The notes below the pieces were generated by a model. It was given only the letters and a program-made list of their open reading frames with translations, ran no database searches and was not told the DNA's origin. DNA of 64,000 nucleotides from TMED109 sp002684605 (GTDB taxonomy: Bacteria; Pseudomonadota; Alphaproteobacteria; TMED109): contig CAJWSU010000008.1 in the NCBI GenBank assembly GCA_913046335.1, positions 6,224 through 70,223 on the forward strand. Reading direction: 5' to 3'. Made by a program: the position numbers and the translations under genes. How positions within the stretch are numbered: position 1 is the stretch's first letter; each line of letters starts with the position of its first letter. Shown here in pieces: positions 53,104-61,659 of this stretch.

Positions 53104-54154
53104 CATTGATAAAAAATCAGATTTAGTAAATATACTAACAGGAAAAGAAGTAAGTGATACTCCTGTGTGGATGATGAGACAAGCAGGAAGGTACCTACCT
53201 GAATATAGAGAGCTTAGAAAAAATGCAGGATCCTTTTTAAATTTATGTATGAATCCTAAATTAGCCTGTGAAGTAACCTTACAACCACTAAAAAGGTTCG
53301 ATTTAGATGCAGCAATTATATTTTCGGATATTTTAACTATCCCAATGGCATGTAATAGGGAATTAAGATTTGTAGAAAATGAAGGGCCTAAATTAAAACC
53401 AATTACCACAAAAAAAGAAATTATAGATTTAAAAATAACAAATGCCGAATATTTAGAACCGATGTATGAAAGTTTAAATATTGTAAAAAGCAAGTTAGAT
53501 AAAAGAAAAGCTTTAATAGGTTTTGCAGGAGCACCTTTCACAGTAGCAGCATATATGATAGAAGGAAGAGGAAATGTAACATTTCCTAAGTGTGTGTCTT
53601 TTTTTAAAAACAATGAAAAAATATTCTTATTATTATTAGAAAAGTTAGAAGGATTTATAGCTAACCATTTAATAAAACAAATAGATGCAGGGGCAGAAAT
53701 AATCCAAATATTTGAATCGCATGCAAAGATAGCAGGGGATGAAAAAAAATTTAGAGAATTTTGTATTGAACCGTTAAAACGCATTATAGATAAAATTAGA
53801 GAAAAACATCCAAATATTCCAATAATAGGTTTTCCTAGAAACGCTAGCCACAACTATTTAGAATATGGTAAATCTGTTAATGTAGACTGTATATCCCTAG
53901 ATCAAAATGTAGATGTTAAATGGCTAATTAATAATCTAAAAATGATTAACAATCGTAATGTGTGTTTACAAGGAAATTTAGCACCCGAAATCTTATTGGA
54001 AGGAGGAGAAAAGATGATTCGTAGCGTAAACGATATTTTAAATTCCTTTTCCTCTATCAAACATATTTTTAACTTAGGACACGGAGTTATAAAAGAAACG
54101 CCTATTGAGAATGTAGAACTCTTAATTAAAACCATCAAAACCTGGAAAAAATGA
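53096..54154 (+). CDS. hemE: Uroporphyrinogen decarboxylase
   Basis: About 352 residues from the GTG at 53096 (AGGAA 5 bases before it); a TTG at 53081 is also in frame but lacks a ribosome site. TPVWMMRQAGRYLPEYRELR (about residues 20-39) is the classic signature with the Arg residues, and GFAGAPFTVAAYMIEG and GFPRNASHNYLEYG follow. It makes coproporphyrinogen III. It overlaps hemH by 4 bases. Confidence 0.97.
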   Translation: MDNIDKKSDLVNILTGKEVSDTPVWMMRQAGRYLPEYRELRKNAGSFLNLCMNPKLACEVTLQPLKRFDLDAAIIFSDILTIPMACNRELRFVENEGPKLKPITTKKEIIDLKITNAEYLEPMYESLNIVKSKLDKRKALIGFAGAPFTVAAYMIEGRGNVTFPKCVSFFKNNEKIFLLLLEKLEGFIANHLIKQIDAGAEIIQIFESHAKIAGDEKKFREFCIEPLKRIIDKIREKHPNIPIIGFPRNASHNYLEYGKSVNVDCISLDQNVDVKWLINNLKMINNRNVCLQGNLAPEILLEGGEKMIRSVNDILNSFSSIKHIFNLGHGVIKETPIENVELLIKTIKTWKK

Positions 54155-55194
54155 AAAAAAAAATAGCAATAGTATTGTTTAATCTTGGGGGACCAGATAA
54201 ATTATCTTCAGTTAAACCATTTCTTTTTAATTTGTTTAATGATCCTGCTATAATAGGGGCTCCTAAATTAATAAGATATTTTCTTGCTAAATTAATCTCG
54301 TCTAAAAGAGAAAAAACAGCCCAAGAAATATATTCTTTTATGGGGGGAAAATCTCCAATTCTAGAGGAGACGTTGAGCCAAGCAAATGAACTACAAATAA
54401 AACTAGATAATGAAAAAGAAGAATACAAAGTTTTTATTTCAATGAGGTATTGGAAACCTTTTGTGGAAGAAACTATTAAACAAGTAATTGCCTGGAAACC
54501 AACAGAAGTAATTCTTCTTCCTCTTTACCCACAATTCTCCACTACCACTTCGGGATCATCTTTTCTTTCTTGGAAGAGAGCAGCAAATAAAAATAAATAT
54601 AATGTGAGAACTAAAATTGTTTGTTGTTACGCGGAAGATGAAAACTTCATTTTGGCTCACACAAAAAATATTCAAAAAACTTTAAATAAAATAAACAAAA
54701 ACAAAAAGCAAAAAACTAAGCTTTTATTTAGCGCTCACGGACTGCCTGAAAAGATAATAAAAAAAGGAGACCCGTATCAGAATCAAGTAGAAAAAACAGT
54801 AAATAAAATTTTAAAAAATATGAATAATAAAGAATTCACCTACACTATTTGTTATCAAAGTAAAGTCGGTCCTTTAAAATGGATAGGCCCATCTACAGAA
54901 AATGAAATAATAAAAGCTTCTAAAAACAAAGACACTATAGTTTTAATTCCTATTGCTTTTGTCAGCGAACATTCTGAAACTTTAGTAGAATTAGACATAG
55001 AATATAAAGAATTGGCAATACTAAATGGCTGCAAAAATTATTATAGAGTTCCTGCTTTGGGGACAAGCAAAGAGTTTATTAATGGATTGTATGACTTAAT
55101 CATAAAACAGAATAATAATAGCATATTAAATAAAAATATATGTAAGAATACATTTAAAGAATGTTTTTATGAAACATTTTGGGAAAATAAATGA
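54151..55194 (+). CDS. hemH: Ferrochelatase
   Basis: 347 residues: IVLFNLGGPDKLSSVKPFLFNLFND, YPQFSTTTSGSSF, and LLFSAHGLPEKIIKKGDPYQNQV with the metal-binding His in SAHG, then VSEHSETLVELDIEY with the catalytic Glu. It inserts iron into protoporphyrin IX. ATG overlaps the hemE stop, and its own stop overlaps the hemJ start, giving one heme operon. Confidence 0.97.
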   Translation: MKKKIAIVLFNLGGPDKLSSVKPFLFNLFNDPAIIGAPKLIRYFLAKLISSKREKTAQEIYSFMGGKSPILEETLSQANELQIKLDNEKEEYKVFISMRYWKPFVEETIKQVIAWKPTEVILLPLYPQFSTTTSGSSFLSWKRAANKNKYNVRTKIVCCYAEDENFILAHTKNIQKTLNKINKNKKQKTKLLFSAHGLPEKIIKKGDPYQNQVEKTVNKILKNMNNKEFTYTICYQSKVGPLKWIGPSTENEIIKASKNKDTIVLIPIAFVSEHSETLVELDIEYKELAILNGCKNYYRVPALGTSKEFINGLYDLIIKQNNNSILNKNICKNTFKECFYETFWENK

Positions 55195-55631
55195 CTTTTT
55201 ACTTATACGTTAAAGCTTTTCATTTAATCTCGGTTATTTCTTGGATGGCAGGAATGCTATACTTGCCTCGTCTTTTTGTTTATCACGCAAATGTAAAAAA
55301 CACCAAGGAAATCAACGATACTTTTATAATAATGGAAAATAGGCTATTAAGATATATAATGAACCCTGCAATGATTCTTACTTGGGTATTTGGAACAGTT
55401 TTAGTTTTACACCCTCTATCTTCTGTAGACCATGCAAGCAAATGGTTCATTATTAAATTTATTTTAGTGTTAATAATGTCAGGCCTACACGGATACTTTT
55501 CTTATTGTAGAAAAAAACTTTTACACGACAATGCTTTTTATAGCCCCAAGTACCTCAAATATCTAAATGAAGGGCCAACTATTTTAATGATTATAATCGT
55601 AATTATGGTTGTAGTTAAGCCTTTTAATTAA
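55191..55631 (+). CDS. hemJ: Protoporphyrinogen oxidase HemJ
   Basis: 146 residues with four membrane helices: YLYVKAFHLISVISWMAGMLYLPRLFVYH (conserved His in FHLI), then WFIIKFILVLIMSGLHGYFSYCRK with the second conserved His and the end RFLNEGPT-like KYLNEGPTILMIIIVIMVVVKPF. HemJ is the usual protoporphyrinogen IX oxidase of alphaproteobacteria, giving hemE-hemJ-hemH in one operon, as here. It overlaps the hemH stop by 4 bases. Confidence 0.95.
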   Translation: MTFYLYVKAFHLISVISWMAGMLYLPRLFVYHANVKNTKEINDTFIIMENRLLRYIMNPAMILTWVFGTVLVLHPLSSVDHASKWFIIKFILVLIMSGLHGYFSYCRKKLLHDNAFYSPKYLKYLNEGPTILMIIIVIMVVVKPFN

Positions 55632-55639
55632 TTTTTATT

Positions 55640-55670
55640 TTGACATTTAATAATAAATTAATAATATAAT
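55640..55670 (+). promoter_or_regulatory. Possible rho promoter
   Basis: TTGACA (55640-55645) and TATAAT (55665-55670) are separated by 19 bases, longer than the best 17. It lies in the 125-base gap between hemJ and rho. A short hairpin (TAGCT/AGCTA around 55680-55694) follows in the leader. Confidence 0.4.
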
Positions 55671-55756
55671 TGTTCATATAGCTAAAACAGCTAACATATT
55701 ATGTCTCATAAAAAAATACCTTTTAAATAATTATCAAAAAACAAATAGGATTAATA

Positions 55757-57022
55757 ATGCACCTTAAAGAACTAAAACAAATGTCTCCAGCAGACCTCAT
55801 ACTTTTTGCAGATAAAAAAGGAGTAGAAAACGCCTCTAATAGAAGAAAACAAGACATAATGTTTTCTATATTAAAAATCTTAGCAGATAAAGGTGAAGTT
55901 ATTAATGGGGACGGTGTTATAGAAATTCTTCCGGATGGATTTGGTTTTTTGAGAGCCCCAGAAAGTAATTACCTGCCAGGGCCAGATGATATATATGTTT
56001 CTCCTTCACAAGTAAGGAAATTTGGTTTGAGAACTGGAGATACTATTGAAGGGCAAATTCGCCAACCTAAGGACGGAGAAAGGTATTTTGCTTTACTTAA
56101 AATAGATAAAATTAATTTTGATGCTCCTGATAAAGTTAGACACAAGGTACGTTTTGAAAATTTAACGCCTTTGTATCCTGAAGAAAGAATAAAATTAGAA
56201 ATAGAAGGAGGGGCACCAGACAAAACTAAAGATAATTCTTGTCGGGTTATAGAGCTAGTAAGCCCAATAGGAAAAGGACAAAGAGGTTTAATAGTTGCTC
56301 CACCTAGAACAGGAAAAACGGTATTATTACAAAATATTGCGAATTCAATAGAAAAAAACCATCCAGAAATGTATATATTAGTATTATTGATTGATGAAAG
56401 ACCAGAGGAAGTTACTGATATGCAGAGATCAGTTAAGGGAGAAGTTATTTCTTCTACTTTTGATGAGCCTGCAATGCGGCATGTTCAAGTGGCAGAAATG
56501 GTTATTGCAAAAGCTAAAAGATTAGTAGAGCATGGAAGAGATGTAGTAATATTATTAGATTCTATAACCAGACTGGGCAGAGCTTATAATACGGTTGTTC
56601 CCTCTTCAGGAAAGGTCTTAACGGGAGGTGTAGATGCTAATGCTTTACAAAAGCCAAAAAGGTTTTTTGGAGCAGCTAGAAATATTGAACATGGGGGTTC
56701 ATTAACTATTATTGCTTCGGCATTGATAGAAACAGGCTCTCGAATGGACGAAGTCATTTTTGAAGAATTTAAAGGCACAGGAAATTCAGAAATAGTTCTA
56801 GACCGGAAGTTAGCGGATAAAAGAACATACCCAGCAATTGATATTGCTAAATCAGGCACAAGAAAAGAAGAGCTTTTAGTCGATAAGGGAGACTTATCTA
56901 AAATGTGGATGTTAAGAAGAATTCTTAGTCCTATGGGAATGGGAGATGCAATGGAGTTTTTAATTGATAAATTAAAAAGCACAAAAAATAATAACGAATT
57001 TTTTGATAGTATGAATCAATAA
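55757..57022 (+). CDS. rho: Transcription termination factor Rho
   Basis: 421 residues: the N-terminal Rho_N helices (MHLKELKQMSPADLILFADKKG), the cold-shock-like RNA-binding domain (VINGDGVIEILPDGFGFLRAPE...YVSPSQVRKFGLRTGD), and the ATPase with Walker A in IVAPPRTGKTVLLQN and the YILVLLIDERPEEVTDM segment. GSLTIIASALIETGSRMDEVIFEEFKGTGN forms the R- and Q-loop area. It ends the hem-rho series and is convergent with the di-heme oxidoreductase gene 2 bases away. Confidence 0.98.
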   Translation: MHLKELKQMSPADLILFADKKGVENASNRRKQDIMFSILKILADKGEVINGDGVIEILPDGFGFLRAPESNYLPGPDDIYVSPSQVRKFGLRTGDTIEGQIRQPKDGERYFALLKIDKINFDAPDKVRHKVRFENLTPLYPEERIKLEIEGGAPDKTKDNSCRVIELVSPIGKGQRGLIVAPPRTGKTVLLQNIANSIEKNHPEMYILVLLIDERPEEVTDMQRSVKGEVISSTFDEPAMRHVQVAEMVIAKAKRLVEHGRDVVILLDSITRLGRAYNTVVPSSGKVLTGGVDANALQKPKRFFGAARNIEHGGSLTIIASALIETGSRMDEVIFEEFKGTGNSEIVLDRKLADKRTYPAIDIAKSGTRKEELLVDKGDLSKMWMLRRILSPMGMGDAMEFLIDKLKSTKNNNEFFDSMNQ

Positions 57023-57023
57023 T

Positions 57024-58415
57024 TTACAAAGAAGATAGGAATTTTAAAACTTTTCTTCTTTCATCGGCACCTAATGAAATATACTTTTCCTTGGACAGCA
57101 GGGCTTCTCCTCCATGCCATAGTATAGCCTCGTTTAAAGAGTTTGCTCTTCCATCATGAAGAAATTTAGTATGCTTGTTAACAACTTTTACAAGGCCTAT
57201 TCCCCATAAAGGAGGCGTTTTCCATTCTCTGCTTTCAACAGTTCCCTCTGCAAGTCCATCGTCTAGGCCAGGCCCCATATCATGTAGCAAGAAATCACTA
57301 TATGGCTTTATAACTCTATTACTAAGCTCTTCATGCTCTTTGTGTTTTCCGGTTGTATATGTTGATACGTGGCAGCTTTCACAGCCAATTTTTGTAAATA
57401 GTAAACCTCCTTCAATCACTTCTTTGTCTTGAGTATTTCTTTGTCTTGGAACGGCTAAAGTTTGCATATATAATTTTAACATACTAATTTGTTTTTCTGA
57501 TATTTCTGGAGAGCCCCCACTAATTTGATTAGAGCATTCTTTTTGTATTACCATACAATTTTGTTCAGGAAAAAAAGAGGATGTTAAGCCCATATCTTGA
57601 AATGCGGCGCCAGCTACATGATGCAGTAAGGTTGCTCGATTTGCTTTCCAGCCAAATTTTCCTAACATTTTATTATTTGAGGGAACGTCATTAACGAAGT
57701 TTGCTCTGCCTGAAATGCTATCTTTGTCTATATCTAATATATCTTCATTTCTAAGGATGTCCTCTGCTTTTATCGCTTCTATTAATCCTAGGCCAAATAC
57801 TGCCGGTGCAACTCTTCCTGAAAATTTTGTATTGGCGTCTAACGGGCCAAAGGAAAGAGAGTGAAAAGTATAGTTTGGAACAAATAATTCTGCAGAGCTT
57901 TTGTCTTTGTATAAAACAGTTCTTTTAGAATAGCTTACTGTGGCTTTCCCTTCATAGGGTACGCCTAAAATTGCTTTATCATTTAATTGAAAGCCATAAT
58001 TAGGATCAGCTAAAACTTTATTGTTTTTATATATACCTAATTTAATAACCATAGATCTAAATTTAGACCCATTCTCTGGAGGCCTTCCTCTTCCGTCTTT
58101 AACATGGCAGCCAGAGCAGCTAACTCTATTAAAAACAGGACCGAGCCCATCTAGGCTTTTTACGGAACTAGGAGCAGGAGTCCAAGAGCGTCGAAATAGG
58201 TGCCTTCCTCCCGTAAATTGACGCATTTTTTTTAGGTCCAAGGAAGGAATAGGCGCAGCAAAAGCTTCTCTCGTTTGTCTATCTACGGATATTTCTGCAT
58301 CCATAATAGACGAATGTTCGCTACTGTTAATATTGTTATTAAAAAATAATAATACTAGCAGTAAAACAATGAAGACAAATATAGAGCTTTTTACTCGGAT
58401 ATATTTACATTCCAA
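57024..58415 (-). CDS. Di-heme oxidoreductase (DHOR/DUF1111), imelysin partner
   Basis: 463 residues: an N-terminal membrane or signal segment (about residues 11-28) and the DHOR domain with two c-type heme sites, CSGCH (residues 100-104) and CESCH (around 350). LGPVFNRVSCSGCHVKDGRGRPP and DMGPGLDDGLAEGTVESREWKTPPLWGIGL are the family signatures. These periplasmic proteins resemble di-heme peroxidases and were called 'thiol oxidoreductase'; their reaction is unproven but they regularly accompany imelysin in iron-regulated operons. It overlaps the imelysin gene by 25 bases. Confidence 0.9.
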   Translation of the reverse strand: MECKYIRVKSSIFVFIVLLLVLLFFNNNINSSEHSSIMDAEISVDRQTREAFAAPIPSLDLKKMRQFTGGRHLFRRSWTPAPSSVKSLDGLGPVFNRVSCSGCHVKDGRGRPPENGSKFRSMVIKLGIYKNNKVLADPNYGFQLNDKAILGVPYEGKATVSYSKRTVLYKDKSSAELFVPNYTFHSLSFGPLDANTKFSGRVAPAVFGLGLIEAIKAEDILRNEDILDIDKDSISGRANFVNDVPSNNKMLGKFGWKANRATLLHHVAGAAFQDMGLTSSFFPEQNCMVIQKECSNQISGGSPEISEKQISMLKLYMQTLAVPRQRNTQDKEVIEGGLLFTKIGCESCHVSTYTTGKHKEHEELSNRVIKPYSDFLLHDMGPGLDDGLAEGTVESREWKTPPLWGIGLVKVVNKHTKFLHDGRANSLNEAILWHGGEALLSKEKYISLGADERRKVLKFLSSL

Positions 58416-59542
58416 TTTAAGTCATTTCCTGCTTTTTTAATATATTCTGCGATAACTATCAGGTTACTTACAGTTTCTTCAGCAGCCATTCTGCCAGAAC
58501 CATTTTTAGGCTCAGAAAGCATTTTGTCAAAGGGAATTGTAATATTATCTATAGAATTAGATGTTTTTTCTAATAATGCCATTATGTCTTTATGTAAAGA
58601 AGGGTTTTTTTCTCTAAGTAATTCAGCTACAGAAGGACTAAACATTTTAGAATTAATGCCCATGCCTAGATATACATTTTTAATACCATTAAAATTTGCT
58701 CTAATATCCTCATGTGTCTGGTCACTAAAACATGAATGTTCATCTTCTGGGTCTCCGGAATCGAGCGCAGTTGCTATTCTTTCTGAAGATAATTCAAAAC
58801 CGGCAAGAGTAGCAATTCCTGTTAGTATTGAACCTCCGGGATCGCTTTTTGCAAGAAAGTTGACTCGTCCTTTTCCATTAGGCGCCCATTGTTCATTCAG
58901 CCAATCAATATGCTTTAAAAGCAAATTACTAGTTTGTTTAAGATATGTTCTTCGTCTCTCTTTAGTAATATCTGTGCCTACATAATCACTTGCTTTACGG
59001 TTTCCGGGACGTTCTAAAGAGTTGTCCTGACCCCAAAGTAAAAACTCTATAGCATGCCAACCAGTTGATACATCGGCATCATCTTCTGACATATTAGAAG
59101 CCACAATAGTTTTTTCATTCACATCATAAGATAAATTATTTATTATTCCTGCTTTATCATTGCCCACAACATAATCAATATATGCTTCATTTAAAGGCCA
59201 TGCATTTATAAGTCCTTCCGGGCCTTCTTCTCCATATTCATTAACGCCGTCTATTGGGCCTCCATAAAAACGGAAAGCCTCCGTAATTCCATAAACTTTT
59301 CTAGCTTCTATCCATTGGTTTTTAGCATACTGAAGTGTTTTTTCTGTGGGGTTTTCTAAAAATGTATTGATAGACTTATGCATATTGTATGTTTTTATGT
59401 GAACTGCACTATAATAGTGACTAACTAAATTTGCATAACTTTTTGCAAGAACATCATTTTTATCATTATCATCAGCGCCAGCGCCATAATTAAAGAGCGA
59501 TACTATAATAATTAGATTTAAATATACTAATAACTTTTTCAT
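58391..59542 (-). CDS. Imelysin-family periplasmic iron-binding protein (IrpA-like)
   Basis: About 383 residues from the ATG at 59542; an ATG 18 bases upstream (59560) is less likely because GGAG lies 8 bases before the second. The signal peptide ends near AGA-D (residue 23). GWHAIEFLLWG contains GxHxxE (residues 161-166), the imelysin metal site; GITEAFRFYGGPIDGV and GPEGLINAWPLNEAYIDYVVG precede it. Imelysins bind iron in the periplasm and are Fur-regulated (EfeO-related). The first gene of the minus-strand unit, it is followed by the di-heme oxidoreductase; the second imelysin and DUF1513 genes found in some clusters are absent. Confidence 0.92.
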   Translation of the reverse strand: MKKLLVYLNLIIIVSLFNYGAGADDNDKNDVLAKSYANLVSHYYSAVHIKTYNMHKSINTFLENPTEKTLQYAKNQWIEARKVYGITEAFRFYGGPIDGVNEYGEEGPEGLINAWPLNEAYIDYVVGNDKAGIINNLSYDVNEKTIVASNMSEDDADVSTGWHAIEFLLWGQDNSLERPGNRKASDYVGTDITKERRRTYLKQTSNLLLKHIDWLNEQWAPNGKGRVNFLAKSDPGGSILTGIATLAGFELSSERIATALDSGDPEDEHSCFSDQTHEDIRANFNGIKNVYLGMGINSKMFSPSVAELLREKNPSLHKDIMALLEKTSNSIDNITIPFDKMLSEPKNGSGRMAAEETVSNLIVIAEYIKKAGNDLNWNVNISE

Positions 59543-59586
59543 TTTTTTAACTCCAAGCATTAAAAGACTACGTATATATTATATAG

Positions 59587-59616
59587 CTATATATGAGACT
59601 AATTCGCATTGTCAAC
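59587..59616 (-). promoter_or_regulatory. Imelysin promoter with Fur-like box as spacer
   Basis: On the minus strand TTGACA (59616-59611) is followed directly by ATGCGAATTAGTCTCAT (59610-59594), which matches the box of the divergent promoter in 14 of 17 positions, and then by a -10-like TATAGC (59592-59587). A Fur-type repressor bound here would block the polymerase. Confidence 0.65.
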
Positions 59617-59714
59617 GAAAAACTAGGCATCAAAAAAGACAAAAGCCAGCAGAACAGCTGTTGTAAAAACAACACACTATATTTATTAAATATAATACTA
59701 CAAATGAGTATATA

Positions 59715-59743
59715 TTGACAATGAGAATCACTCTCATTATAAA
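59715..59743 (+). promoter_or_regulatory. Porin-operon promoter with Fur-like box as spacer
   Basis: TTGACA (59715-59720), exactly 17 bases, TATAAA (59738-59743): a nearly perfect sigma-70 promoter. The spacer and its edges read AATGAGAATCACTCTCATT (59720-59738), a near-perfect inverted repeat close to the 7-1-7 Fur consensus TGATAATNATTATCA (11 of 14 in TGAGAAT-C-ACTCTCA). Confidence 0.85.
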
Positions 59744-59762
59744 CTTATGTGCAACTAATACT

Positions 59763-59778
59763 GATTCTCATTCTCATG
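59763..59778 (+). promoter_or_regulatory. Second Fur-like half-site cluster
   Basis: GATTCTCATTCTCATG (59763-59778) repeats the half-site TCTCAT-type element, 20 bases after the -10. It lies about where transcripts of the porin operon would begin their leader and could hold a second Fur dimer. Confidence 0.5.
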
Positions 59779-59850
59779 AATTTGGCAGTAAGAGCTAGTA
59801 TATTTGGGTAGTTGGTATAATTAGTTTAATTTATTTTAAGGAGTTTAATT

Positions 59851-61044
59851 GTGAATAAATATTTTAAAACATTAGTCTTTGCTTTAGCAGCAATGTACAC
59901 ATTTAGTGTAAGTGCGGATGAAGTGAGTGATCTAAAAGATATGATGGAAGATCTTCAAGAAAGAATTAACGATCTAGAAGATTCTGCAGAAGAAAGTGGA
60001 GCCGCTGGTTGGTGGACTAAAACTTCTGTAGGTGGTTATGGTGAATTACATTATAACAATAATGGTGGATCAGGTAAAATCGATTTCCACAGATACGTAT
60101 TATTCTTTGCTCATCAATTTAATGATTCTGTGAGTTTTAATTCAGAGTTTGAATTAGAACATAGTATTGCTGGTGGTGGTGATGCTATAAAAGAAAAAGG
60201 TGAAGTAGAATTAGAGCAAGCTTATATTGACCATAACTGGGCTGAATATGGCTTAGCTAATACTAACATGAAATACGGTGTGTTTTTAATCCCATGTGGT
60301 ATTACAAATGAAATACATGAGCCTCCTACCTTTTATGGTGTGGAAAGAAATGTAGTTGAAAAGGAAATCTGTTCTAACACACGTTGGGAAGGTGGCTTTC
60401 AAGGAACTCATGTAATTCCAGATATGGACCTAACTATAATTGCTGGTGTTCACTCTAGTTTAACATTTACTCAAGGTGACATTCGAAGTGGTAGAGATAA
60501 AGTTGCTTCTGCGACAATGAATAAGGAAGCTTATTCTGGTGCTTTTAGATATACAGGAGCTTTTCCTGGTTTAGAGCTTGGTTTATCTTGGGAATATGCG
60601 CCTGATATGAATGAAGGCCAGTCTGGTCCTCAAGTTGAAGGTACAATGTTAGCCGTTCACGCAAACTATATGCCATCACGTGGCTTTGGTGCTCGAGGTT
60701 TTTGGGGTCAATGGAATTTAGATTGTCCTCCAATACTTACAGATGCCAATCAGTGCGCAGCAAATGGCCGTGACTATCAATGGGGTGGTTTTGCTGAAGG
60801 AAGCTATCGTTTTGATTTGACAGGAGAGCAAAGCTTAGGTTTCGCTGTGAGAAGAGCAGAATGGGATGATAAAGCAGGAACTAAAAAAGCGACTGTTTCT
60901 AAAAATAACATCACCATGAGCACTTTAGCTGTTAATTGGTGGCTTACACCTCAAGCCGTGCTTAAAGCAGACTGGGAAAGAAAGAAAACTTATGGTAAAA
61001 CTGCAGTCCAAGGCTTTAACATGGGTATGGGATATCAGTTTTAG
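59851..61044 (+). CDS. Outer-membrane porin (coiled-coil plus beta-barrel)
   Basis: 397 residues from the GTG at 59851, with AAGGAG eleven bases before it. The signal peptide ends after SVSA (residue 22). Next is a short coiled coil (VSDLKDMMEDLQERINDLED), then VGGYGELHYNN, typical of the first strand of phosphate-selective-porin-like proteins, many alternating aromatic strands, and a final Phe (MGMGYQF), the Omp signature. It belongs with porins of the OprO/OprP-like or 'porin' type; the solute is unknown. The Fur-like box in its promoter suggests an iron-related cargo. It leads the FMN-binding and PepSY-type genes. Confidence 0.85.
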   Translation: MNKYFKTLVFALAAMYTFSVSADEVSDLKDMMEDLQERINDLEDSAEESGAAGWWTKTSVGGYGELHYNNNGGSGKIDFHRYVLFFAHQFNDSVSFNSEFELEHSIAGGGDAIKEKGEVELEQAYIDHNWAEYGLANTNMKYGVFLIPCGITNEIHEPPTFYGVERNVVEKEICSNTRWEGGFQGTHVIPDMDLTIIAGVHSSLTFTQGDIRSGRDKVASATMNKEAYSGAFRYTGAFPGLELGLSWEYAPDMNEGQSGPQVEGTMLAVHANYMPSRGFGARGFWGQWNLDCPPILTDANQCAANGRDYQWGGFAEGSYRFDLTGEQSLGFAVRRAEWDDKAGTKKATVSKNNITMSTLAVNWWLTPQAVLKADWERKKTYGKTAVQGFNMGMGYQF

Positions 61045-61105
61045 TATAGATTTTTATACTGAATATACATAAAATATCTTCAAAGAATAGAAGGGTGATA
61101 GAATA

Positions 61106-61651
61106 TTGACTTATATAAGATTTATAATAGTTACTGTTCTATCCCTTTTTTTATTTTCTACACTCTCTATAAGTAATTCTTTTGCTCAAGAAGTAATGTT
61201 AAGCAAAGAGGACTTCCTCAAAACCGCTTTCCAAGAAGACATTCCTAAAAGAAAAGGATTAAGATTTAAAGGCGAAGTAAAAGAAACCGCCCAAAAAATA
61301 ATGGGCAGCAACTATAAAAAAATAAGAATAAAATATTGGCGTCAGGGTGAGAAAACCGCTTGGATTTTAGAGAAAATAGGTAAGGTCAAGCTTATAACAG
61401 CGGGCTTTATTATTGAAAGTTGTCGCATTTCTAGCATACATGTTCTAGTATATCGAGAGACACACGGATGGGAGGTTAAGTATCCCAGTTTTCGAGATCA
61501 ATTTGTAGGAGCTAATATGGTAGGTGGATCAAAACTAAATAAAAGAATAGACGGAATAGCTGGTGCAACTATGTCGGTCAATAGCATGACAAAAATGGCA
61601 AAATTAGCCCTTACGATGCATGACCTTGTTCCTGAAACAAACTGTACATAA
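61106..61651 (+). CDS. Secreted FMN-binding-domain flavoprotein
   Basis: 181 residues from a TTG at 61106: a signal peptide (RFIIVTVLSLFLFSTLSISNSFA) and an FMN-binding domain like that of NqrC/RnfG. The end DGIAGATMS (about residues 149-157) fits the flavinylation motif [S/A]GATx[S/T], so Ser157 is the likely site for covalent FMN transferred by ApbE; no apbE is in the window. It should carry electrons in the periplasm. It lies between the porin and a PepSY-type membrane protein (8-base gap to the latter), typical of periplasmic electron-transfer modules. Confidence 0.85.
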   Translation: MTYIRFIIVTVLSLFLFSTLSISNSFAQEVMLSKEDFLKTAFQEDIPKRKGLRFKGEVKETAQKIMGSNYKKIRIKYWRQGEKTAWILEKIGKVKLITAGFIIESCRISSIHVLVYRETHGWEVKYPSFRDQFVGANMVGGSKLNKRIDGIAGATMSVNSMTKMAKLALTMHDLVPETNCT

Positions 61652-61659
61652 TTTAATAA

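Noticed and set aside
53038..53853. Long reading frame of 271 codons antisense to hemE
   Set aside because: It mirrors the hemE frame, has no ribosome site or recognisable domain, and hemE is certain.
59653..59662. 10-bp palindrome AACAGCTGTT between the divergent iron promoters
   Set aside because: It is short and does not resemble the Fur-like boxes nearby; no role can be supported.
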